NCBI GenBank assembly: GCA_049513695.1 | Contig: JBEKVW010000070.1 | Span: 1 to 10,868, forward strand | Length of the DNA stretch: 10,868 nt | Direction of reading: 5' to 3' | Source: UBA1162 sp049513695 | GTDB taxonomy: Bacteria > Chloroflexota > Dehalococcoidia > GIF9 > UBA5629 | Shown: positions 5,350 through 10,868 of the stretch, in pieces | Numbering within the stretch: position 1 is the stretch's first letter | How the letters are laid out: each line of letters opens with the position of its first letter | The notes under the pieces: generated by a model | Seen by the model: the letters and a program-made list of their open reading frames with translations, nothing else | Told to the model about the DNA's origin: nothing | Database searches by the model: none | Position numbers and translations under genes: made by a program

Positions 5350-5792
5350 CAGCTTTTTTCGCTGGATTCAGGTTTCTTTTTCCTGCCTGAACTCTTCTTA
5401 GGCTCCTCGGTTTTGGCAGCTGCTGGCTCGGCTTCGGCCTTTACGGCCTTCTTCTTAGCCGGAGCTTTTTTAGGTTTCTCAGCTTTTTCGACTTTCTCCG
5501 CCTTTTCAACCTTTGCGACTTTTTCAGGTTTGGCAGCTACCGCAGCCTTTTTAGCCGGGGCGGCCTTCTCTTTGGCAGGCGCGGCCTTGTGGACGGGCGC
5601 AGCCTCCTTGCGTTTCAGGATATCGGCCAGCGCCTTGACCGGCTTGGGCAATTCCTTCTCTTTTTTGGGGGCGACTTTGACGACGGGCTTCATCGTTCCG
5701 CCGGAGGAGATAAGTAAAGCCTTCTTTCTTTCTTGCGCCCTCTTCCTCTTGTGACGGTGTTTAAGGATTGCCATTTTCTTTCTTTTATTCAT
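5349..5792 (-). CDS. Lys/Ala/Pro-rich basic protein, histone H1-like tail (function unknown)
   Basis: 147 residues, strongly basic. The N terminus (1-24) is a dense Lys/Arg/His stretch (KKMAILKHRHKRKRAQERKK). A short possible helix follows at 51-63 (PVKALADILKRKE), then low-complexity sequence with AAPAKEKAAPAKKAA (70-84) and repeated KVEKAEK (94-107), ending in a Lys/Ser/Glu tail. No enzymatic motif, signal peptide or membrane segment is present. Such composition suggests binding to DNA, RNA or the ribosome, as in bacterial histone H1-like proteins; this rests on composition only. The basic N terminus also recalls small ribosome-associated proteins. Evidence that it is a real gene: a promoter at 5839-5867, AAGG about 9 nt before the ATG, and a 1-base stop/start overlap with the THEP1 gene. 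Met7 is an alternative start. Confidence 0.75.
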   Translation of the reverse strand: MNKRKKMAILKHRHKRKRAQERKKALLISSGGTMKPVVKVAPKKEKELPKPVKALADILKRKEAAPVHKAAPAKEKAAPAKKAAVAAKPEKVAKVEKAEKVEKAEKPKKAPAKKKAVKAEAEPAAAKTEEPKKSSGRKKKPESSEKS

Positions 5793-5838
5793 TGTTCACT
5801 ACCTTGATATCGTTCCTTTTATATTTATTTGTTCGCGT

Positions 5839-5867
5839 ATTATCTCTGAAGTAACAGAGGATTTCAA
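5839..5867 (-). promoter_or_regulatory. Sigma-70-type promoter of the basic protein-THEP1-amzA operon
   Basis: Minus strand: -35 TTGAAA (5862-5867, 5 of 6), 17-bp spacer, -10 GATAAT (5839-5844, 5 of 6). The predicted start near 5832 gives a leader of about 40 nt. The spacer contains a CTCTG/CAGAG inverted repeat (5844-5859) that could be an operator or simply the tail of the preceding unit. Confidence 0.65.
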
Positions 5868-5878
5868 ATTATGCAGGT

Positions 5879-6904
5879 TCACAACCCGAAGCGGTCGCGT
5901 ACCTTTTTGGATAGCACCTTCAACAGGAAAAGCGCTTCGTCGGCCTTTCCCGGGGTGAGCGAGGCCAGGCCGCAGCTGGGGGTAATCAGGCTGTGCGCCG
6001 CTATCTCCTCCACCGTTAAGCCCTCCACCGCGAACTGGGCTATGGCCGTGTTGAACCTGTCGTAAAGGCTGGATAGCGTCTCCTTAACGAGTGTATCGGC
6101 ATCGTTGGGCACGATGCCCCAGGCGATTGAGCCTCCGCCTTTGATAAATGATACGGTCTCCGAGCGGCAGCAAAGCAGGGAATCCAGGTAATTGTAGGCG
6201 TCGAAGCTGAGGATATCTATGGGTAGCTTGAGCAACAGCGACCAGTCGGTACCGCCGCAGCAGTGGACGCCCTTAAGACCCTTTATGCCGCTTAAGACCT
6301 CGGCAATCGATGAAGATACCTGTTCGTTACTCAGCGACACGAAGGCCGATCCCAGCGAAGCCAGATAAGGCTCATCGACAAATATCACGGTCTGCCTGGC
6401 CGCTTTCTGGAGGAACTTCTCCATCCAGGCGGCCTTCAACTGCAGGAACTTGACCACCGCGTCGGCCAGAGTGTCATCGTAAATAATACCCCGGCCCGAG
6501 CCGTCGGTTACGCATAGCCCCCAGCTGACAGGCCCGGTTATCTGTCCTTTGACGAAGGAATGGTCCCACCCGTGCGATGCGGCGCAGTAGAGACCGGCGG
6601 CATAGTCGCGGCTTATCCCGTAGTTATCGCTGTTGCCCTCGTGAGCATCGGTGAAAATCTGTTCGAGCAATTGATCGAAATTGAAGCCTGGAACAACCGT
6701 TATCTTCTGGCCATCGACGGCTACGCCCGGGAAGCCCTCGCTGTACTGTATATACATGTTTTCCAGGTGGGAGCGCATGGGCAACTGCGGCCAGGCCGGG
6801 ATGTTTTGCAGGAAGTTCTCAATCCTGGCGCAGCCGGTATCGGCGTCAGCGTAGGGCACGCTGCCGATCATAGTTGCCATGCAGTTGAAGTTCGGCCTGT
6901 TCAT
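5879..6904 (-). CDS. mesB: Core (folate-domain-free) methionine synthase, MesB-like; MetE C-terminal domain family
   Basis: A 341-residue protein equal to the catalytic C-terminal barrel of MetE without the N-terminal folate-binding half. Known core synthases methylate homocysteine using methyl-corrinoid donors; the MesB family occurs in anaerobes with the Wood-Ljungdahl pathway, including Dehalococcoides. Visible residues: VKGQITGP (118-125), VDEP (176-179), a zinc site made of H214 and C216 (in VHCCGG) and C311 (in TPSCGL), matching the HxC plus Cys ligands of MetE. D235 (in LSFDAYN) lies roughly where MetE has a glutamate ligand. The N terminus (FNCMATMIGSVPY, WPQLPMRSHLENMY) fits this family. 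It starts 9 nt after mtnP without a clear ribosome site, so is probably coupled to it. Assignment to MesB rather than another MetE/UROD-like methyltransferase is an inference supported by the methionine-related neighbours. Confidence 0.8.
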   Translation of the reverse strand: MNRPNFNCMATMIGSVPYADADTGCARIENFLQNIPAWPQLPMRSHLENMYIQYSEGFPGVAVDGQKITVVPGFNFDQLLEQIFTDAHEGNSDNYGISRDYAAGLYCAASHGWDHSFVKGQITGPVSWGLCVTDGSGRGIIYDDTLADAVVKFLQLKAAWMEKFLQKAARQTVIFVDEPYLASLGSAFVSLSNEQVSSSIAEVLSGIKGLKGVHCCGGTDWSLLLKLPIDILSFDAYNYLDSLLCCRSETVSFIKGGGSIAWGIVPNDADTLVKETLSSLYDRFNTAIAQFAVEGLTVEEIAAHSLITPSCGLASLTPGKADEALFLLKVLSKKVRDRFGL

Positions 6905-6913
6905 CGTCGTAAG

Positions 6914-7777
6914 CTATTTAATGTATTTACCTATTATTATATTCAGGTCTTTTTTAACTTTGTCCGGTATTAGCTCGGGGGCGGTAATTATGGCATTTTC
7001 CAGGGCATGGCCGCAAGCGCACTCCCTTTTAGCGGGCAGGTTAACGATAGCATGCTTCAAGGCTTTCTTGGCCGTTTCAAGTGTCTTTAACAAGTTGGAT
7101 ATGACCATCTCGGCCGAGACGGTCTCGCTCACCTCATTCCAGCAGTCGTAGTCCGTGACGATGGCCATCATGCCGTAGCAGATCTCGGCTTCGCGGGCCA
7201 ACTTGGCCTCAGGCAGGGCCGTCATCAGGATGACGTCGGCTCCCCATGACCGGTAAAGCTCGGACTCGGCACGCGTTGAGAACTGGGGCCCCTCCATGAC
7301 GATGCAGATGCCGCCATCATGCACGCGAGCCCCGGTCTTATGTGCGGCGTCGTAGAGGACGTCGCTCAGGGCGGGGCAGTAAGGGTCGGCGAAGGCAATG
7401 TGTCCGACGATGCCGTTGCCGAAGAAGGTGTTGGGGCGCAGGGTGCTGCGGTCTATGATCTGGTCGGGTATCACTATATCGGTGGGCCTGATCTTCTCTT
7501 TGAGGCTGCCCACCGCAGAGATGGCAATTATATATTCCACACCCAGCGATTTGAAGGCGTATATATTGGCCCTTGAAGGCAGCTCGGTCGGCATGATGCG
7601 ATGTCCTACCCCGTGGCGCGGCAGGAAGGCAACATTGACACCCTCGAGATGCCCCAGCGTAAAGGCGTCGCTGGGATCGCCAAAGGGGGTCTTGATCCTG
7701 ACTTCTCGAACCTTGCTCAGACCTTCGTGTTTATACAGTCCACTGCCGCCGATGATACCTACCTTTGCTTCCTGCAT
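6914..7777 (-). CDS. mtnP: S-methyl-5'-thioadenosine phosphorylase
   Basis: Splits methylthioadenosine, the by-product of polyamine and other SAM reactions, with phosphate into adenine and 5-methylthioribose-1-phosphate, the substrate of MtnA. At 287 residues it is full length. GGSGLY (10-15) and LPRHGVGHR (52-60) form the phosphate site, MEGPQFSTRAES (161-172) is the family signature, and VTDYDCW (207-213) holds the two aspartates (D209, D211) typical of adenine-specific members. The C-terminal CAC (C253/C255) matches the CxC motif that stabilises some archaeal homologues. The start overlaps the mtnA stop by one base (TAATG) and has GAGGAGG 7 nt upstream. Confidence 0.96.
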   Translation of the reverse strand: MQEAKVGIIGGSGLYKHEGLSKVREVRIKTPFGDPSDAFTLGHLEGVNVAFLPRHGVGHRIMPTELPSRANIYAFKSLGVEYIIAISAVGSLKEKIRPTDIVIPDQIIDRSTLRPNTFFGNGIVGHIAFADPYCPALSDVLYDAAHKTGARVHDGGICIVMEGPQFSTRAESELYRSWGADVILMTALPEAKLAREAEICYGMMAIVTDYDCWNEVSETVSAEMVISNLLKTLETAKKALKHAIVNLPAKRECACGHALENAIITAPELIPDKVKKDLNIIIGKYIK

Positions 7778-8814
7778 TAACGAGCCTCCTCTAATATAGA
7801 TTGGATACTGGCTTTAAAGGGCGGCCTAATTATACCCCTTTCAGTGATGATGGCCGCGATATATTTGGCCGGCGTGACGTCGAAGGCCGGATTGGCCGCA
7901 CTTGCGCCGGAAGGCGCTATGGCCACTCCCTGAAGTTTGAGCACCTCCTGAGGGCTGCGCTGCTCGATAGGAATGGCGGCGCCCGATTTGAGCGAGGTGT
8001 CGATGCTGCTGGTGGGGGCGGCGATATAGAAGGGGATGTGGTTGGCTTTGGCCAGCACGGCCACAGAATAGGTGCCGATCTTGTTGGCCGTATCCCCGTT
8101 GGCGGCGATACGGTCGGCGCCAACAATGACGCAGTCGATCTTGTGCTGATTGAGGAAATAGCCGGCCATACTGTCCGTGATCAGTGTGAACGGAATATGC
8201 AGGCGGGAAAGCTCCCAGGCCGTCAAGCGTGAGCCCTGAAGCAGAGGGCGCGTTTCATCTGCGTAAACGGAGATGCTCTTGCCCTGTTCGGCGGCAGCCT
8301 TGAGCACCCCCAGAGCTGTGCCATAACGCACGCCGGTGGCAAGTTGCCCGGTATTGCAGTGCGTCAGCACCGTGAAGCCGTCCTCTATTAACTTTGCGCC
8401 GTGTTTGCTGAGGACGGCTATGGCCCGGTCTTCCTCACGGTGCACGGCGACAGCGGTTTTAAGCATAGACTCCCGCATAGAAGCAACGGTATTTTTGCTT
8501 TTAACAGCCTGCCGCATGCGCTCGATGGCGTGAAAAAGGTTAACGGCGGTAGGCCTGGCGGCTGCGAACTGCTTTAGTATAAGGTCGAGCTGCCTAATAT
8601 ATGATGCTTTGTTACTGGCTTTGATCTCCAGTCCTGCCAGAGCGATTCCGTACGCTGTGGCCACGCCGATGGCCGGTGCGCCGCGCACTTTGAGCTGTTT
8701 GATGGCGCTGATGACCTGCCTATAGTCGGATGTCTCCAGGTATTTCTCTTTGTGCGGCAGCTCGGTCTGGTCCAGGAGCTTTAACCGGTTGCCCAGCCAT
8801 TCGATGGGTTTCAC
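7777..8814 (-). CDS. mtnA: S-methyl-5-thioribose-1-phosphate isomerase
   Basis: Converts methylthioribose-1-phosphate (from MtnP) to methylthioribulose-1-phosphate in methionine salvage. The 345 residues fit the family, which is related to eIF2B alpha subunits. RGAPAIGV (44-51), the catalytic cysteine C153 in THCNTG, and the catalytic aspartate D234 in GADRIAANGDTANKIGT (232-248) are all present, as is NPAFDVTP (308-315). The start is GTG at 8814, supported by GGAGGAGG 5 nt upstream. It is the first gene of the mtnA-mtnP-mesB unit. No mtnB, C, D, K or aldolase gene is seen nearby, so the fate of the product must be set elsewhere. Confidence 0.96.
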   Translation of the reverse strand: MKPIEWLGNRLKLLDQTELPHKEKYLETSDYRQVISAIKQLKVRGAPAIGVATAYGIALAGLEIKASNKASYIRQLDLILKQFAAARPTAVNLFHAIERMRQAVKSKNTVASMRESMLKTAVAVHREEDRAIAVLSKHGAKLIEDGFTVLTHCNTGQLATGVRYGTALGVLKAAAEQGKSISVYADETRPLLQGSRLTAWELSRLHIPFTLITDSMAGYFLNQHKIDCVIVGADRIAANGDTANKIGTYSVAVLAKANHIPFYIAAPTSSIDTSLKSGAAIPIEQRSPQEVLKLQGVAIAPSGASAANPAFDVTPAKYIAAIITERGIIRPPFKASIQSILEEAR

Positions 8815-8819
8815 AGCGG

Positions 8820-8827
8820 CCTCCTCC
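8820..8827 (-). promoter_or_regulatory. Shine-Dalgarno site deciding the mtnA GTG start
   Basis: GGAGGAGG on the minus strand, 5 nt before the GTG at 8814. Confidence 0.75.
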
Positions 8828-8854
8828 AGTCTAAATACAATATATAGTCCATAT

Positions 8855-8892
8855 AAAAAATAAAGGACAGCTTTGTTTAAAGCTGTCCTTTA
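8855..8892 (-). terminator. Intrinsic terminator after the DUF4349 gene
   Basis: A perfect 14-bp stem (8879-8892 with 8861-8874), 4-nt loop, followed in the minus-strand RNA by six U after one A. It lies 25 bp beyond the DUF4349 stop and separates that unit from mtnA. In the plus direction the stem is followed by TTATAAC, a poor U-tract. Confidence 0.9.
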
Positions 8893-8897
8893 TTATA
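8892..8897 (-). promoter_or_regulatory. Possible -10 box of an mtnA promoter overlapping the terminator
   Basis: A perfect TATAAT on the minus strand just before the terminator stem. The best -35 at 17-bp spacing is TGAGCA (3 of 6), so support is weak. A transcript from here would start inside the 5' arm of the terminator and so lack part of the stem. AT-rich sequence at 8841-8860 offers other -10 candidates. Confidence 0.3.
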
Positions 8898-8917
8898 ACG
8901 TATTTAGCTGAAATTGC

Positions 8918-9865
8918 TCAGGCTTTTTTAGACTTCCTCCTGTACTTGAGTATAAGCCAGACCACCACCAGTATGATTATCCAGACCGGAGAGAAGACCA
9001 GCAGCCAGATCAGAATAGAGAGCAGGGCCTTGCCCAAGGTGATCAAGCCGTCGACGGCGGACTTAAAAATGCCTGTCACATCCCAAGTGCTTTCGCCGAT
9101 GGGTTTGGTCTTTGTCAGGGTAACTGCTATGAGGGACATGTCGGATGTGCGGTCCAAGTACTGGATGCGTCCCTGCAGGCTCTCGATATTGCCCCTTACA
9201 GTGGTCAGCTCTTGTTGCACTGCCAAAATATCTTTGACGTTGTCGGCCTTCTTAAGTATATCCAGGTATTGAGCTTCAGCGGCCTGCTGGTTCTTGAGCT
9301 GTGCCTGGAGGTCGCTGTACTGCTCGGTCACATCCTGGCTGTTGGTGTTTTCGCTCAGGACCTTAACGGCCATAGCATTGAGCTTCTGCAGGACTTCGTC
9401 GAATTTATCGGCCGGCACCCTCAGGGAGATATCGCCGCCCTGACTGCCGGTAGCGGGGACCATAATGGACTTATCGTACACCTGGTTCTGGTCGCCGTTG
9501 TAACGGTTGGACGAGACCACATAGCCGCTATATTGGACGGCCAGCGCGGCGATGGAGTCCAGTGTCTTGTCGATATCGGCTACTTCCAGCGTGGCCGACC
9601 CGGTGCGCACGATCTTGCGGTCGGGAGACTGGTCCGTGTAGTTGACGATCGTATTGGACCCGTACGAGCCTCCCGCGCCGGAGTCCTGTGGGGCATAAGA
9701 AGGTGGGGCAGGCGCCGGTGCTATAGACGGGATCGCTGCCGGGGACGTATAAGTTTTAGCCGGCTGGTTGACTGAGGTCGATTGCAGAAACGAACAGCCA
9801 GCCAAGGCCATGATAGAGATGATAAATAAGATGAAGGCCGTCTGTTTAAGTATATTTTTAAACAC
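8918..9865 (-). CDS. DUF4349 domain lipoprotein with C-terminal membrane anchor
   Basis: 315 residues. The N terminus has a basic start, a hydrophobic stretch (10-22) and the lipobox LAGC with lipidated C24, so it should be exported and lipid-anchored. A Pro/Ala/Ser-rich linker covers about 25-80. The DUF4349 domain runs from about RKIVRTGSATLEV (83-95) through GGDISLRVPADKFDEVL (143-159) to SLIAVTLTK (244-252), and contains a likely coiled coil at about 180-238. A membrane segment at 281-307 is followed by a basic tail (KYRRKSKKA), which would face the cytoplasm. The function of DUF4349 proteins is not known to me; an envelope role is likely. The start is GTG at 9865 with GGAGGG (9873-9878) 7 nt upstream. 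It follows the DUF5667 gene by 74 nt with no terminator seen between. Confidence 0.88.
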   Translation of the reverse strand: MFKNILKQTAFILFIISIMALAGCSFLQSTSVNQPAKTYTSPAAIPSIAPAPAPPSYAPQDSGAGGSYGSNTIVNYTDQSPDRKIVRTGSATLEVADIDKTLDSIAALAVQYSGYVVSSNRYNGDQNQVYDKSIMVPATGSQGGDISLRVPADKFDEVLQKLNAMAVKVLSENTNSQDVTEQYSDLQAQLKNQQAAEAQYLDILKKADNVKDILAVQQELTTVRGNIESLQGRIQYLDRTSDMSLIAVTLTKTKPIGESTWDVTGIFKSAVDGLITLGKALLSILIWLLVFSPVWIIILVVVWLILKYRRKSKKA

Positions 9866-9939
9866 TTTCTAACCCTCCATACATATATACGCAAAATGGA
9901 CCTTTATATTACATTAATTTGTTGATGCCGTATCACACC

Positions 9940-10863
9940 CTACCGCTGATGTTTATCGAAGCTGCGGTTGGTGTCCTTCTGTTTGGTGGAATTATCCGCA
10001 TTGGCGTTGGTAACTGATGTGGTGGACGTCTGGGTCTGACGGGAAGTTTGATTTGACGTTTGCAAGGAAGTGATGCGTGCTCTGGCTTTCTTGGTGCGCT
10101 CGATGGCGTCAGTGAGGCTTGATTTCACTGATTCAGGCGCCTTGTCCAGGGCATTTTGAAGTATGGTAAGGCTCTTATCCGTAGAGGCGTCGATATCGGT
10201 CGTGGCTTTGTCCACGTCATTCAGGCCCTGAGAAAAAGCTGCCAGACGTTTGGAACCCGCCTGCGATTTGTTATCAGCCGTCGCTGTGGTGGTACTATTT
10301 TCGACTGTAGCATTTTCCACGGAGACAGCAGTAGGGGGTTGTACGGGAGCTGTCACACTGGCAACATTTTCAGCGGTGGCGTTTTCAACAGCAGTGAAAA
10401 ATGGAGGAGTTAGCGGCAGCGGTGGTGGAGTAACCGCGGTGGTGGCGGATGAGTTGGAAAAAGCACCGGAAGCCGCCAGCGCAGCCTCGTATTTGGCCAG
10501 CAGGTCGTCCGCCTGATCAAGCTGGTAGTTTAATTTTGCGGTGGTAGCCACTACCTGGTCAGTTTTGCCTTTATCGGCCATGACCGCGATTTCCTGCGCC
10601 CTTTTTTCGGCAAGCCGGGCATAAAGTTCGGCTTTATCTACGTCGGAGGTAGTCAGGGTAAGCTGCGCCTGTTCGACAGCCATCTTTACGCCGTATAACG
10701 GTTCATCCGGCATGGCCTGCGAGGAAGCTGCGGCTGTTCCACTTGAGGCGATCACAAAGACCAGTAAAGCGGCCAGGGAGAAAGCCAGGTTGCGCCTCAG
10801 GTTGGAGCCGCTTACCTTTTCCTCTACCGGTGCGGGAGGTGAATAGTATTGGAAATTCTGCAT
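9940..10863 (-). CDS. DUF5667 domain membrane protein (start at window edge)
   Basis: 307 residues visible. Residues 1-24 are cytoplasmic, with basic NLRRN just before a membrane segment at about 26-42. The DUF5667 domain follows: MPDEPLYGVKMAVEQAQLTL (51-70) and ELYARLAEKRAQEIAVM (79-95) match its usual DPLYPVK and AExR patterns. A long linker rich in Thr, Asn, Ala and Pro (135-200) contains VENATAEN (159-166) and VENATVEN (182-189), an imperfect repeat. A second helical part (205-267) ends in a Ser/Thr/Gln/Asn-rich tail. The bulk should be outside the membrane. DUF5667 proteins are often encoded next to ECF sigma factors; none is visible because the window ends 5 bases upstream. The frame stays open to the edge and no ribosome site can be seen, so the true start may lie outside. 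Confidence 0.8.
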   Translation of the reverse strand: MQNFQYYSPPAPVEEKVSGSNLRRNLAFSLAALLVFVIASSGTAAASSQAMPDEPLYGVKMAVEQAQLTLTTSDVDKAELYARLAEKRAQEIAVMADKGKTDQVVATTAKLNYQLDQADDLLAKYEAALAASGAFSNSSATTAVTPPPLPLTPPFFTAVENATAENVASVTAPVQPPTAVSVENATVENSTTTATADNKSQAGSKRLAAFSQGLNDVDKATTDIDASTDKSLTILQNALDKAPESVKSSLTDAIERTKKARARITSLQTSNQTSRQTQTSTTSVTNANADNSTKQKDTNRSFDKHQR

Positions 10864-10868
10864 CCTGG

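Noticed and set aside
5065..5754. Plus-strand open frame of 229 codons opposite the basic protein and THEP1 genes
   Set aside because: It is the antisense shadow of two well supported minus-strand genes. Its Ser/Ala/Phe-rich low-complexity content is what the complement of Lys/Ala codons gives, and it has no family motifs.
5844..5859. CTCTG/CAGAG hairpin as terminator of the mtnA-mtnP-mesB unit
   Set aside because: It is short, with no U-tract, and lies inside the spacer of a good promoter.

Overview
All eleven protein genes lie on the minus strand, so transcription runs from right to left. The gene set points to an anaerobic bacterium of the Chloroflexota, most likely Dehalococcoidia-like. 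It has a core, folate-domain-free methionine synthase beside methylthioadenosine salvage genes, an archaeal-type NTPase and metallopeptidase, a DUF4349/DUF5667 envelope pair, and a leader that fits the pan RNA motif known from Chloroflexota. The taxonomic call is an inference from gene content; no rRNA or other phylogenetic marker is present.

Layout from the right edge, in the direction of transcription. (1) 10863-8918: a membrane-anchored DUF5667 protein whose start is at the window edge, then a DUF4349 lipoprotein, ended by a strong intrinsic terminator at 8855-8892. (2) 8814-5879: mtnA, mtnP and a MesB-type core methionine synthase, tightly packed (1-bp overlap, then a 9-nt gap). This is a sulfur/methionine unit: the first two genes break down and isomerise the methylthioadenosine waste product, and the third makes methionine. 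(3) 5867-4309: a promoter followed by a Lys/Ala/Pro-rich basic protein, a THEP1-type NTPase and an archaemetzincin, with start and stop codons overlapping or 3 nt apart. (4) 4061-306: a near-consensus promoter, two tandem hairpins with the same two-bulged-A architecture (pan RNA motif), an intrinsic terminator, then a Rossmann/DUF2520 gene, panD, panB, panC and msrB.

Unit 4 is the most interesting part. Its first four genes would supply all four steps to pantothenate if the DUF2520 protein is the ketopantoate reductase, and the leader looks like a complete RNA-controlled attenuator. The pan2 hairpin and the terminator share a segment that could pair in a mutually exclusive way. The ligand of pan RNAs is, as far as I know, not established.

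The non-coding flanks of the pan-msrB unit (1-305 and 4062-4308) hold three copies of a compound double-hairpin repeat, two downstream and one upstream of the operon. Their arms covary between copies. A separate inverted-repeat element with a duplicated right end lies directly behind msrB. No tRNA, rRNA, CRISPR array or transposase was seen.
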